A stretch of 64,000 bases of DNA, taken from assembly GCA_965284435.1 (NCBI GenBank), contig OZ260083.1, positions 1,984,001 to 2,048,000 on the forward strand, in the 5' to 3' direction. Positions 1 through 8,350 of this stretch are shown one piece after another. A program made the translations under genes and the position numbers. The notes beneath the pieces are model-generated. The model saw only the letters and a program-made list of their open reading frames with translations, did not search any database and was not told the DNA's origin. The first letter of the stretch is position 1. The number at the start of each line of letters is the position of its first letter. Origin of the DNA: CAIYZT01 sp947461435 (GTDB lineage: Bacteria; Pseudomonadota; Alphaproteobacteria; Rhodobacterales; Rhodobacteraceae).

Positions 1-123
1 GACAAGCAGATGAAAGTGTACACGATCTACGGCCCGCCCAATCATATCGATCAACTTGAACAAAAAACGAAATCTGAGGCCCAAGCATCATCGGAGCATT
101 TTGATGGTAAGGTCACCGGCTAA
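1..123 (+). CDS. C-terminal fragment of an unidentified protein
   Basis: The window opens inside a reading frame that runs from base 1 to a TAA at 121-123, giving the last 40 residues of a protein. The fragment is hydrophilic and rich in Lys, Glu and Ser, with the sequence KVYTIYGPPNHIDQLEQ near its start. I recognise no family from so short a tail. The direction matches the cytochrome genes that follow about 260 bases later, but nothing shows that they share a transcript. The interval 124-382 shows no convincing gene. Confidence 0.4.
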   Translation, partial: DKQMKVYTIYGPPNHIDQLEQKTKSEAQASSEHFDGKVTG

Positions 124-382
124 ACATGCCGCAGCGATAGACGGACCTTGCTCCCCGCTCCTGGGATCAGTCCTATCGTCGGCCGGCCTTTCGGCATCGT
201 ACCTGTCGAATTGCGCATCTGCGGCGTGAGCACCCTGCACCTTTCTGGCTGTTTCACGGCGGCCATCGGGCAACAGATGCTTCCGGCCCCGTGGCCTTTG
301 CCGTCAAGCCGGATTTCGACAGTACAGTTGGCCATTGCCTGCTGCGCGTCGGCCCCCCGGGCCCAGCCTTGGAGTTGAACGC

Positions 383-967
383 ATGACTCTGCAGGGCAGC
401 CTGATCAGCCGGGAAGTGGTGCCATTCTATCTAGCTTTGTTGGCCCTTTTGCTGGCCACACTCGCCTTCGATGCCGCCTTGCATATGATGAACCTCGTTT
501 GGGTCGGCAAATGGCTGGGGATTCCCGGTGTTCTGCTGATCTGCGGCTCGTTCGGTTATTCCTTGCGAAAGCGGAAAATCATCAAACGGGGGCATCCGGT
601 TACGCTTTTGCGTTTGCATGAACGTATGGCTTGGGCGGGGTCGCTGTTGATCCTTGTCCATGCGGGCATCCATTTCAATGCCGTGCTTGCTTGGCTTGCC
701 ATTGGCGCAATGCTGTTGAACGTGGCGAGTGGGCTGACTGGAAAATTCTTGTTGCGCCGGGCAGGGGCCCGGCTGGCGGCAACGACGCAAAGGTTACGGG
801 GCGAAGGGCTCACTTCTCAGGCATTGGAGGAGCGGCTGTATTGGGACAGTCTGACCTATGACACCGTCAAAAAGTGGCGGGCACTGCATTTTCCAGTGAC
901 GCTCGCCTTCGCCGTTCTGGGGGCGGCGCATATCGTCAGTGCCGTGGTTTTCTGGGGGTGGTCATGA
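383..967 (+). CDS. membrane cytochrome b-like protein (b561/ferric-reductase-like fold)
   Basis: A 194-residue integral membrane protein with about four to five hydrophobic helices (roughly residues 12-33, 44-57, 82-115 and 170-192). Histidines placed to ligate haem stand within or beside the helices: H34, H79, H93, H97, H169 and H183. This pattern suggests a di-haem cytochrome b moving electrons across or along the inner membrane. The ATG at 383 is preferred because GGAG stands at 371-374; an upstream in-frame start at 335 lacks this. The gene overlaps the multihaem cytochrome c gene by four bases (ATGA), so the two products probably form one electron-transfer module. The partner oxidoreductase is unknown. 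Confidence 0.7.
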   Translation: MTLQGSLISREVVPFYLALLALLLATLAFDAALHMMNLVWVGKWLGIPGVLLICGSFGYSLRKRKIIKRGHPVTLLRLHERMAWAGSLLILVHAGIHFNAVLAWLAIGAMLLNVASGLTGKFLLRRAGARLAATTQRLRGEGLTSQALEERLYWDSLTYDTVKKWRALHFPVTLAFAVLGAAHIVSAVVFWGWS

Positions 968-1710
968 CACGCTGGGTCCTTGCGTTCATCGCCGCCAGTC
1001 TTGTGGGCATCATCGCCCTTGCCTTTGTCTTCCCAGGTCCGATGTTGGCCCCCGGGGCGCTGATCCCGGCACATGCCAGTCTGGCCGGTAATTGCTTTGC
1101 CTGCCGTGTCCCCTTGCAAGGCGCCGCCGAGGCGCTCTGCACGACGTGCCATGCGGTGAAAGATATTGGTCTGTTCACCGTCGCGGGCGCGCCTGCCGCG
1201 CCCAGCACGAAGATGCCGCCTTTTCATCAAGGTCTGGCGAATACCGACTGCATGGGGTGTCACACCGATCACCCCATGGCAAGCCTGACGCCGCCGCACA
1301 GCCACACCTTTGCCCATGATTTGCTGTCGCCGTCGGCGGGCGCTGCGTGTTCGGACTGTCACCTTGCGCCGGTGGATACGGTCCACGCTGGCAATACCCT
1401 GCAATGCAGCAGTTGCCATATTCAAACCAGATGGGCCGGGGCGATGATCGATCACACCCGGTTCTTTGCTTTGACCGGCCCCCATGATGTTGCCTGCAGC
1501 ACCTGCCACACCCCCGCAAATGACTTCAGCCAGTTCACCTGCTTCAGTTGCCACGAACATCAGGAATCTGACCTGATCCGCAAGCATCAGGAGGAAGGGA
1601 TCCGCAACATCGACAATTGCGTCGCCTGCCACCGCGATGCCCACGCCGAGGGGGGCGAAGGAGGTGAAAGAAACGAAGGCGGGGAAGGGGGCGAGGGCGG
1701 TGATGACTGA
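964..1710 (+). CDS. membrane-anchored or exported multihaem cytochrome c (seven CxxCH)
   Basis: A 248-residue protein that begins with one hydrophobic segment (signal peptide or anchor, about residues 3-25). Seven canonical haem c attachment motifs follow: CTTCH, CMGCH, CSDCH, CSSCH, CSTCH, CFSCH and CVACH. An eighth, CFACR, has lost its histidine. The tail is a low-complexity Gly/Glu/Asp stretch. Haem c is attached in the periplasm, so this is a periplasmic electron carrier, most likely fed by the cytochrome b encoded just upstream with a four-base overlap. It resembles class III/NapC-NirT-like multihaem proteins only in motif density; I cannot name its acceptor. Metal or oxyanion reduction are both open possibilities. 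Confidence 0.8.
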   Translation: MTRWVLAFIAASLVGIIALAFVFPGPMLAPGALIPAHASLAGNCFACRVPLQGAAEALCTTCHAVKDIGLFTVAGAPAAPSTKMPPFHQGLANTDCMGCHTDHPMASLTPPHSHTFAHDLLSPSAGAACSDCHLAPVDTVHAGNTLQCSSCHIQTRWAGAMIDHTRFFALTGPHDVACSTCHTPANDFSQFTCFSCHEHQESDLIRKHQEEGIRNIDNCVACHRDAHAEGGEGGERNEGGEGGEGGDD

Positions 1711-1754
1711 TGTTGGTTCACCCGCAAAACGACGATCGGGATGCAAGGCCCTTG

Positions 1755-1789
1755 ACCTTGCTCCGTGGGGAAGTGCGGCCCCTCAAGGT
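1755..1789. promoter_or_regulatory. candidate operator: ACCTTG...CAAGGT inverted repeat
   Basis: ACCTTG at 1755-1760 is mirrored by CAAGGT at 1784-1789, and a further CCTTGA copy overlaps the left arm. The site lies about 40 bases before the start of the P-type ATPase gene. MerR-family metal sensors often use ACCTTN-type dyads, but the spacing here is longer than usual and I see no good -10 element. It is only a candidate. Confidence 0.25.
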
Positions 1790-1830
1790 TGGAAGCGTTC
1801 AACCCCTGCAGCACGGAGGTGGTCAAGCCC

Positions 1831-3693
1831 ATGACCCGGGATCGCCTGAATATCGCACTACTGGTGATTGCGCTGGTTGGTCTGGTGGCAGGACTTGGCT
1901 TTATGCTGACGGGCGAACCGGACCGCGCAGCCATCGCCTGGACAACGGGCGTTCTGCCTGTGCTTGTCGCCCTCGTGATCGAGATCCTTCGTAGCCTGTG
2001 GAAAGGTGACGTGGGGCTGGATGTCGTGGCCGCGCTGTCGATGTCGGCTGCGCTGTTGTTTCAAGAATCACTGGCGGCGGCAGTTGTCGCGCTAATGTAT
2101 TCGGGCGGCACCTTTCTTGAAGGCTTTGCGCAGGGCCGCGCCCGCCGCGAAATGCGCGATTTGCTGTCCCGCGTGCCCCGTACCGCCACCCGCCATCACG
2201 CAGCCGCGCTGGAGGAGGTGGCACTGGACCAAATAAATCCCGGCGACCTTTTGTTGATCCGTCAGGGCGATGCGGCACCAGTGGACGGCAGGGTCGAAAG
2301 TGACCGCGCCATTCTGGATCAAGCGGCGCTGACGGGCGAGTCAATGCCGGTGCGCGTGGACCGGGGCCAAGAGGTGATGAGCGGGTCGACCAATGCCGGT
2401 GAGGCGTTCGATCTGCGGGTTACCCGGGCCGCGGCCGATAGCACCTATGCCGGGATCGTCCGATTGGTCGAGGCAGCCCAAGCCTCCAAGGCGCCCATGG
2501 CGCGGCTGGCCGATCGTTGGTCGATGTTGTTTTTGGTGGTCACGGTCGCGCTGGCCACAGCCGCATGGTGGTTTAGCGGCGATCCGATCCGCGCGGTGGC
2601 CGTTCTGGTGGTGGCCACGCCATGCCCGTTGATCCTTGCCGTCCCTGTCGCGCTGGTCGCAGGATTGTCGCGGGCAGCCCACTTTGGGGTCTTGATCAAA
2701 GGGGCGAAACCCTTGGAGGCGCTGGCACGGATCAAAACGCTGATCCTGGACAAGACCGGAACGCTGACCGACGGGCGGCCGCAGATCGTGTCTATTGAAA
2801 CACTGGCTGACATGTCAAAGGAGGAAGTCTTGCACTTTGGCGCCGCCCTTGATCAGGCGTCAAAGCACCCCATCGCGCAGGCCATCGTCGCGCAGGCGCG
2901 CGCAAACGGGGCAGCGCTGCCCGTTCCGGAAGATGTGGTGGAAACCCCCGGAGAGGGCGTCACAGGCACGATCGACGGTCGCAAGGTGGTGGTCGGCGGG
3001 ACCCATTTTGTGGCCGCGCAGGCGGGCGTCGCAAAGGTAGATGGCGCCGTGATCGCCGCGGGGGCTGTCGTCGTGTCGCTGGCGATTGATGGCAAAATGA
3101 TGGGCCATATTGTGATGGCTGACGCGCTTCGGGCGGGAACCGCGGGTCTGCTTGCCGATCTGCGCAAATTGGGGATCACCCGAATTCTGCTTGCAACCGG
3201 TGACCGCCGTGCAGTCGCAGAGGCGATCACGAAAGATTTGGGCCTTGATTCCGTGCGAGCCGAACTGACCCCCGACCAAAAAGTTCTGTTGGTGTTGAGC
3301 GAGCGCAAGAATGGCCCCGTGATGATGGTGGGCGACGGGGTGAACGATGCCCCCGCATTGGCCGCGGCCGATATCGGTGTTGCCATGGGCGCGCGCGGGG
3401 CTGCCGCGTCGGCCGAAGCTGCGGATGTTGTTTTGCTTGTCGATCATCTGGATCGCCTGTTGCCGGGGATCGAGATTGCCCAGCGGTCGCGCCGGATTGC
3501 CTTGCAAAGTGTTGCCGCCGGGATCGGCCTTTCGATCCTTGGCATGATCGCCGCTGGATTGGGGTATCTGACACCGGTGCGCGGCGCCCTTGTTCAGGAA
3601 GTCATTGATGTCGCGGTCATTCTAAATGCGCTAAGGGCGCTCAGGATCGTTCCAAAGCGTGCCAAAGGGATCGCAGCCGATGGGCCCGTCTAA
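1831..3693 (+). CDS. heavy-metal translocating P1B-type ATPase (TPC class)
   Basis: A 620-residue P-type ATPase. Visible landmarks in order: actuator TGES at 168-171, transmembrane metal-site motif TPC at 263-265 (ATPCPLILAVP), phosphorylation motif DKTGT at 307-311, the P1B-specific HP at 346-347 and the hinge GDGVNDAP near 500. There is no N-terminal CxxC metal-binding domain; the protein begins directly with membrane helices. TPC instead of CPC or SPC is the signature of the P1B-5 group, for which nickel or iron has been proposed, but the C-terminal haemerythrin-like domain of some members is absent. GGAGGT at 1815-1820 supports the ATG at 1831 over the earlier in-frame start at 1765. It follows two cytochrome genes and may belong to the same unit. 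Confidence 0.85.
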   Translation: MTRDRLNIALLVIALVGLVAGLGFMLTGEPDRAAIAWTTGVLPVLVALVIEILRSLWKGDVGLDVVAALSMSAALLFQESLAAAVVALMYSGGTFLEGFAQGRARREMRDLLSRVPRTATRHHAAALEEVALDQINPGDLLLIRQGDAAPVDGRVESDRAILDQAALTGESMPVRVDRGQEVMSGSTNAGEAFDLRVTRAAADSTYAGIVRLVEAAQASKAPMARLADRWSMLFLVVTVALATAAWWFSGDPIRAVAVLVVATPCPLILAVPVALVAGLSRAAHFGVLIKGAKPLEALARIKTLILDKTGTLTDGRPQIVSIETLADMSKEEVLHFGAALDQASKHPIAQAIVAQARANGAALPVPEDVVETPGEGVTGTIDGRKVVVGGTHFVAAQAGVAKVDGAVIAAGAVVVSLAIDGKMMGHIVMADALRAGTAGLLADLRKLGITRILLATGDRRAVAEAITKDLGLDSVRAELTPDQKVLLVLSERKNGPVMMVGDGVNDAPALAAADIGVAMGARGAAASAEAADVVLLVDHLDRLLPGIEIAQRSRRIALQSVAAGIGLSILGMIAAGLGYLTPVRGALVQEVIDVAVILNALRALRIVPKRAKGIAADGPV

Positions 3694-3731
3694 AATTTTC
3701 GCTGTGCGTTTTGGTTCGAAGGCTGCGGTAA

Positions 3732-3745
3732 TTGATATTGATCAA
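3732..3745. promoter_or_regulatory. FNR/FnrL box
   Basis: TTGAT at 3732-3736, a four-base spacer, and ATCAA at 3741-3745 give a perfect match to the TTGAT-N4-ATCAA consensus of FNR-type regulators. The centre is about 60 bases upstream of the cytochrome b561 start codon. In Rhodobacterales the cognate protein is FnrL, an oxygen-labile iron-sulphur activator, so the downstream gene is probably switched on when oxygen is low. Confidence 0.75.
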
Positions 3746-3798
3746 TTGCTGCATCTCAGATTTATGCAAACCTGCAAATTGTTGCAAAGGAACCTTCA

Positions 3799-4311
3799 AT
3801 GACAATGACGACAGACCAGAATGGCGGCATCCAAGGCTACACGCTCTATCAGATCGGCCTTCACTGGCTGATCGCATTACTGGTGTTTGGTCAGCTGATT
3901 TTCGGAGAAAGCATGACCGAGTCCATCGAAGCCGCAGAGGAAGGCACCTCCGTTTCAACACTCGAAGGCAACCTTGCCAGCATGCACTATTACGTCGGTA
4001 TCGCGATTCTGGTTCTGGTCGCCGTTCGGATTGTCCTGCGCATCAAGAACGGTGCGCCGCCGCCACCGGCAGAAACCAGCGGGGCCATCGAACAGGCTGG
4101 TCGGATTTCGCATTGGCTTTTCTATGCACTGCTGGTTGTTGTGCCCGTCACGGGACTGCTTGGCTACTATTACGGCGACCCCTATGGTGAGTGGCACAGC
4201 TTCGCCAAACCAGTTTTCATCGGCCTGATCGCTCTGCATGTCGCGGCATCGCTGTATCACCAGTTCTGGCGCAAAGATGGTCTTTTGATGCGCATGTTGA
4301 AGCCCAGGTAA
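3799..4311 (+). CDS. cytochrome b561 family protein
   Basis: A 170-residue four-helix protein. The haem-ligand histidines sit in the expected places: LHWLIALLV in helix 1, MHYYVGI in helix 2, SHWLFYALL in helix 3 and ALHVAASLYH in helix 4. Such proteins are inner-membrane di-haem b proteins that oxidise quinol or pass electrons to periplasmic partners. The start at 3799 has AAAGGA eight bases upstream. A perfect FNR box and three TGCAAA repeats lie just upstream, so oxygen-limited expression is likely. It stands apart from the upstream ATPase by 105 bases and the next gene is convergent, so it is probably a single-gene transcript. Confidence 0.85.
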   Translation: MTMTTDQNGGIQGYTLYQIGLHWLIALLVFGQLIFGESMTESIEAAEEGTSVSTLEGNLASMHYYVGIAILVLVAVRIVLRIKNGAPPPPAETSGAIEQAGRISHWLFYALLVVVPVTGLLGYYYGDPYGEWHSFAKPVFIGLIALHVAASLYHQFWRKDGLLMRMLKPR

Positions 4312-4360
4312 CCTTACCAGAAAATTGGTGACCGTGGCGGCAAATTCTGCCGCCCGGTCT

Positions 4361-5629
4361 TCAGGGGCTGGCCCAAATCAAGGCCGAAAACATACCGACC
4401 CACGCCGCCAGCGCAACAAGCAGCAGGCCCGGCACGACCCGCAAGGCGAAAGCCCAGCCGCCGCTTGCCGCAGCCATGATGATCTTCGACACCGTGTTGG
4501 ACGTCAGGGCGGCCAGGATCGGCAGGACTGCATGTTGCGGCGTCACTTTTCCCGATGCCACCAGAGTGGCCACCGAAATCGCAGCAGCATGTGTATCCAC
4601 TAGGCCGGCCACGACCGCCGCCATCAACACACCTGCGCCGCCGAACTGCGCTTGCAGACCTGCAGAGATAACCAGAATGATCGAAAGGAATGTCCCAAAC
4701 GCAAGGGCTGTCTTGAGGCTGAAGACACCCTGTGTGCCCGCTGTGTCGGCACCCACGTGCCGCGCAGCCATAACAGTAAAGACCGCCCCGTAGGCAACAG
4801 CCGCGCCCCCGGCCAAACAAAGGGGGACTGACAGGCTGATCAGGGTGGGAAGGCTGGTTGCGGCAACAACAAGGGCCATCTGTGCAATCGTGGCGACCGT
4901 CGACAGGACAGCGCCCGCGACGCAGGCCGCCAACAGATCTTTGGATTTCTGGGCGCGAGATCCCATGGCACCAATGGTGGCTGTACTGGAAATGAAACCA
5001 GAAATCGCCCCCGCCAGTGGCAAGCCAAACTTTGCACCAAACACCCGCACCGCGATGTAGCCTGCCGCGCTGATTGCCATGACCAAAACGATCACAATCC
5101 AGATCGAATGGGGATTCAACGTCAAATAGGGGCCCATCTGGCGGTTTGGTACCAAAGGCAGCACGACAAGGGTTGCAGCGACAAAAATCAGCGCGTCAGC
5201 CAGTTCATCTTTCGAGATGACCTTTATGACAAGGTTGTGCAGCCACGCTTTGGCCGAAAGCAGGACCGTCACCGCGACTGCAATTGCGCCCGCTTTCTGA
5301 GGCGCCGTCATGCAAAGACCGCCCAGAAGTGCCGTCAGGATCAAGACAATCTCTGTTGTCAGGCCCGGATCCTGATCGTGGCCGCGCCAGTACGCCACGG
5401 CGACCATGACAGCAACGCACCCCATCAGAATGCCTAGCAAAAAACTGCCGCCCAAATCAAACGCCACGGCACCGCAGATTGAGGTGATCGTGAAGGTCCG
5501 CATGCCCGCCGCAGAGCGCGCTGCGCCCTCGCCCTTGCGCCGTTCTCGTTCGGCACCGATCAGCGCACCGATGGCGATGGCACTGACCAGATTCAGCATC
5601 GCAAGGTCTTGGATCAGCGTGTTTGCCAT
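4361..5629 (-). CDS. MgtC/SapB and DUF4010 membrane protein
   Basis: A 422-residue, strongly hydrophobic protein with about 12 helices. The N-terminal part is MgtC-like (AIGALIGAERERRK followed by AAGMRTFTI), and the rest matches the DUF4010 type (helices around AISGFISSTATIGAMGS). Fusions of this type are predicted transporters or stress-related membrane proteins; substrate unknown. ATG at 5629 is chosen; an in-frame GTG three codons earlier (5638) has a similar weak AAGG signal, so the start is uncertain by three residues. It faces the b561 gene convergently and the amino-acid permease gene divergently. Confidence 0.8.
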   Translation of the reverse strand: MANTLIQDLAMLNLVSAIAIGALIGAERERRKGEGAARSAAGMRTFTITSICGAVAFDLGGSFLLGILMGCVAVMVAVAYWRGHDQDPGLTTEIVLILTALLGGLCMTAPQKAGAIAVAVTVLLSAKAWLHNLVIKVISKDELADALIFVAATLVVLPLVPNRQMGPYLTLNPHSIWIVIVLVMAISAAGYIAVRVFGAKFGLPLAGAISGFISSTATIGAMGSRAQKSKDLLAACVAGAVLSTVATIAQMALVVAATSLPTLISLSVPLCLAGGAAVAYGAVFTVMAARHVGADTAGTQGVFSLKTALAFGTFLSIILVISAGLQAQFGGAGVLMAAVVAGLVDTHAAAISVATLVASGKVTPQHAVLPILAALTSNTVSKIIMAAASGGWAFALRVVPGLLLVALAAWVGMFSALIWASP

Positions 5630-5799
5630 GAAATTCACAGGGGCCTTGGTTCAGGGCCCATCTTTAGGTCAAGCAAACCTGCGGCATATTGATCTGACTC
5701 ATGTCTTGATCTTCCCGTTGGGCCCGTGGATTGACGGCATCGTGGCCAGCGTCTGCGAAGTAACCTGCATCAAGTCAAACCCTTCCCCGCACCGATAAG

Positions 5800-7059
5800 G
5801 TGGGGTTGAGATCAGACAGGAAGATAATCTTGGCAGGTTCCCCATCGCCCCAGCGGCTTAAGCGGTCGCTGACGCTTTGGTTGGCCGTCCTTTATGGGCT
5901 TGGCGTGACGATCGGCGCGGGCATCTATGTTCTGGTCGGGGTCGCGGCCGGGCGAAGCGGCATGCATGCGCCGCTCGCCTTCCTTCTTGCCGCCCTTGTC
6001 ATGTCTTTCAGCGCTGCGTCATTTGCTGAACTTGGCACACGGATGCCCGTCAGTGCCAGCGAGGCCGCCTATGTGGAAAAAGCGTTCAATCGCCGTTGGT
6101 TAAGCCTGTCGACGGGGTTGCTGGTTGTTTTGACAGCGACAATTTCAGCAGCCACGATCAGTGTTGGCAGTGCCGGCTATCTGGGCGTGTTCGTGGATCT
6201 GCCGCCGCGTTGGATCATCACGCTTGTCGTGCTGGCCATGGGGTTTATAGCGTGCCAGTCAACGCAGCAATCCGTCACCTTGGTCGGGATCATGACGTTG
6301 CTGGAACTTGGCGGGCTTGTGTTGATCATCATTGTCGGCTTCGCCGCGGGAAAGGGGATGATCACACGACTGCCAGAGATTTGGCCCAGCTTCACCGATG
6401 TCGGGGAATGGATCGGGCTTTCCGGGACAACCTTGATTGCGGTGTTTGCCTATATCGGGTTTGAACATCTGGTCAATGTTGCCGAAGAGATGAAATCCCC
6501 CTCGCGCACCTTGCCTTGGGCGCTGTTTCTGACCTTGGGCGTGACCGCCTTAGTCTACGCGCTGGTCGTATGGGTGGCCGTCGTGGCTGTGCCGCCGGCC
6601 GAGCTTTCCAAATCAACAGCCCCTTTGGCACTGGTGTTTGAGCGATTGACGGGATTGCCGCTCAACATCATGAACTTGATTGCCGTCGTGGCCACACTCA
6701 ACGGTGTAATCGTTCACGTGATCATGATTTCGCGTGTTCTTTACGGGCTGGCCTGTCAGGGCAATCTTCCCAAAACCTTGACGCAGCTAAACGCCCGAAC
6801 CGGCACCCCATTGCGGGCGACGGCCATCAGCATCTGCGCCATATTGGTCTTCGCCCTTGCCGTTCCCCTCGCCGGTCTTGCAGACTTGGCGGCCCGTCTG
6901 ACCCTTTTGGTTTTTGCGATCATCAACGTCACCTTGATGCGCATCAAGCACCGTGAGGCGGCCCCGCCTGCGCATATATTTGTGTGCCCAAAGTGGGTGC
7001 CCGTTGCCGGTTTGATCTCCAGCATCGGTTTTTTGATTTTCGATCTGGCCGTGAGATGA
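5800..7059 (+). CDS. APC family amino acid permease
   Basis: A 419-residue permease with about 12 helices. The first helix carries the family hallmark GLGVTIGAGIYVLVG, the unwound substrate-binding helix of APC transporters, and the next loop holds AAFAELGTRMP-like residues (ASFAELGTRMP). It should import amino acids or polyamines by proton symport or exchange. The GTG start at 5800 has no clear ribosome binding site; a TTG at 5830, preceded by AGGAAG, is an equally good start that would remove ten residues. Only four bases separate it from the AI-2E family gene, so the two are probably cotranscribed. Confidence 0.85.
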   Translation: MGLRSDRKIILAGSPSPQRLKRSLTLWLAVLYGLGVTIGAGIYVLVGVAAGRSGMHAPLAFLLAALVMSFSAASFAELGTRMPVSASEAAYVEKAFNRRWLSLSTGLLVVLTATISAATISVGSAGYLGVFVDLPPRWIITLVVLAMGFIACQSTQQSVTLVGIMTLLELGGLVLIIIVGFAAGKGMITRLPEIWPSFTDVGEWIGLSGTTLIAVFAYIGFEHLVNVAEEMKSPSRTLPWALFLTLGVTALVYALVVWVAVVAVPPAELSKSTAPLALVFERLTGLPLNIMNLIAVVATLNGVIVHVIMISRVLYGLACQGNLPKTLTQLNARTGTPLRATAISICAILVFALAVPLAGLADLAARLTLLVFAIINVTLMRIKHREAAPPAHIFVCPKWVPVAGLISSIGFLIFDLAVR

Positions 7060-7063
7060 GAAA

Positions 7064-8137
7064 ATGACGCAAAAAAGCGGATCCACTGGCAGACACCCGC
7101 TTGCACGTTTGGTTCTTGCTGTCGCAAGTGCTGCCGGGATCCTGCTTTGCGTGCTGATCGCGCTGCCGTTCTTGGGGGCAATCACTTGGGCCCTGACCTT
7201 GGCGATCTTGTTTTTGCCGGTGCATTTGCGGATCGAACGTCTTGTGAAGCACAGGAATATCGCCGCCCTGCTGTCGACGGCCATCGTCATTCTTGTCGTC
7301 GTGGTTCCGTCGGTATTCGTCGTCGAACGCCTTATCTCGGAAGCCGCATCTGGCATTTTGGCGCTTCAGGCCAGGGTTGCGAACGGTGATCTTCAGGCCC
7401 TCATCAACAGCCATCCCCGGCTTGCGCCTTTGGGAACCTGGATCGACAGACAGTTTGATCTACCCTCGATGATGGCATCCATCGCGTCATGGCTCAGCAA
7501 CATCGGTGCGACCTTTGTCAAAGGGTCGTTCCTTCAAGGGGTTGAGGTGTTTATCACCTTCTACCTTCTATTCTACTTTCTGCGCGACAGGGCGGCCGCC
7601 AAGGTCATGTTCAAGAAATGGCTTCCGCTTCATCAGAAAGACAGTGAACATTTGTTCCGGCGGATTTCTGAAACCGTGCACGCCACGATATATGGCACGC
7701 TGGCCGTCGCAGCGGTTCAGGGCACTTTGGGCGGATTGATGTTCTGGGTGCTTGGGCTTCCCACGCCTCTGCTTTGGGGCTTGGTCATGGGTCTTCTGTC
7801 GATTGTTCCGGTTCTTGGCGCTTTTGTCGTCTGGATACCTGCGGCCCTGCTGCTTATACTGGACGGCAGCTGGGCGCGCGCGTTTGTTCTTTCCGCTTGG
7901 GGCGGGATTGTGGTGGGCGGCATCGACAACGTTCTGCGGCCGATGTTCGTGGGAAACAGACTGCGCTTGCACACCATCCCGGCATTCATTTCCATTGTCG
8001 GCGGATTGCTGCTTTTTGGCGCACCAGGATTCATCCTCGGCCCTCTTGCCGCGACGGTGACCATGCTGTTGGTCGAGTTCTGGATCCGGCAAGAAGCAAC
8101 CCGCCAAACGGACGACCTCTCTCACGAAGAGGTCTGA
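7064..8137 (+). CDS. AI-2E family transporter (PerM/TqsA-like)
   Basis: A 357-residue membrane protein typical of the AI-2E/PerM family in length and layout: two N-terminal helices, a helical hydrophilic section (about residues 85-150), then a C-terminal bundle containing GLLSIVPVLGAFVVWIPA, the family's best conserved segment, and a final helix pair with FGAPGFILGPL. Members have been linked to autoinducer-2 efflux, sodium/proton exchange or unknown substrates, so the name does not prove a quorum-sensing role. It lies four bases after the permease gene. The C-terminal tail is short and charged. Confidence 0.85.
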   Translation: MTQKSGSTGRHPLARLVLAVASAAGILLCVLIALPFLGAITWALTLAILFLPVHLRIERLVKHRNIAALLSTAIVILVVVVPSVFVVERLISEAASGILALQARVANGDLQALINSHPRLAPLGTWIDRQFDLPSMMASIASWLSNIGATFVKGSFLQGVEVFITFYLLFYFLRDRAAAKVMFKKWLPLHQKDSEHLFRRISETVHATIYGTLAVAAVQGTLGGLMFWVLGLPTPLLWGLVMGLLSIVPVLGAFVVWIPAALLLILDGSWARAFVLSAWGGIVVGGIDNVLRPMFVGNRLRLHTIPAFISIVGGLLLFGAPGFILGPLAATVTMLLVEFWIRQEATRQTDDLSHEEV

Positions 8138-8287
8138 TCTGTTGAGCTTGAGCTTTCGAAAACCGATATGGAATTCAATTTCAGGCAGTCGCGGCACCCA
8201 TAGATGGGGCCGTGGTGATTAACACAGCCGGTATCCGATTTGTGAAAAGCGTATACCAACAGGCTCATACTCAGCGTATTGGGCGGC

Positions 8288-8341
8288 CTTCTATGCACCC
8301 CAAGTTTACCACAGGTTTGTCCGCATAGAAGACTAGGGCAC
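8288..8341. repeat. 9-bp perfect inverted repeat with 36-base loop
   Basis: CTTCTATGC at 8288-8296 is matched by GCATAGAAG at 8333-8341. It lies between the convergent ends of the AI-2E transporter gene and the CsgG-like gene. No T-run follows either arm closely, so a simple intrinsic terminator is doubtful; a protein site or the scar of a small mobile repeat are alternatives. Confidence 0.4.
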
Positions 8342-8350
8342 GGAAAGGCC

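Noticed and set aside
88..378. Short frames on both strands before the cytochrome b gene
   Set aside because: Mutually overlapping, no ribosome binding sites, no recognisable domain; treated as non-coding.
5680..5720. TTGATCTGACTCAT as a second FNR site between the MgtC-like and permease genes
   Set aside because: The right half matches only three of five bases of ATCAA.
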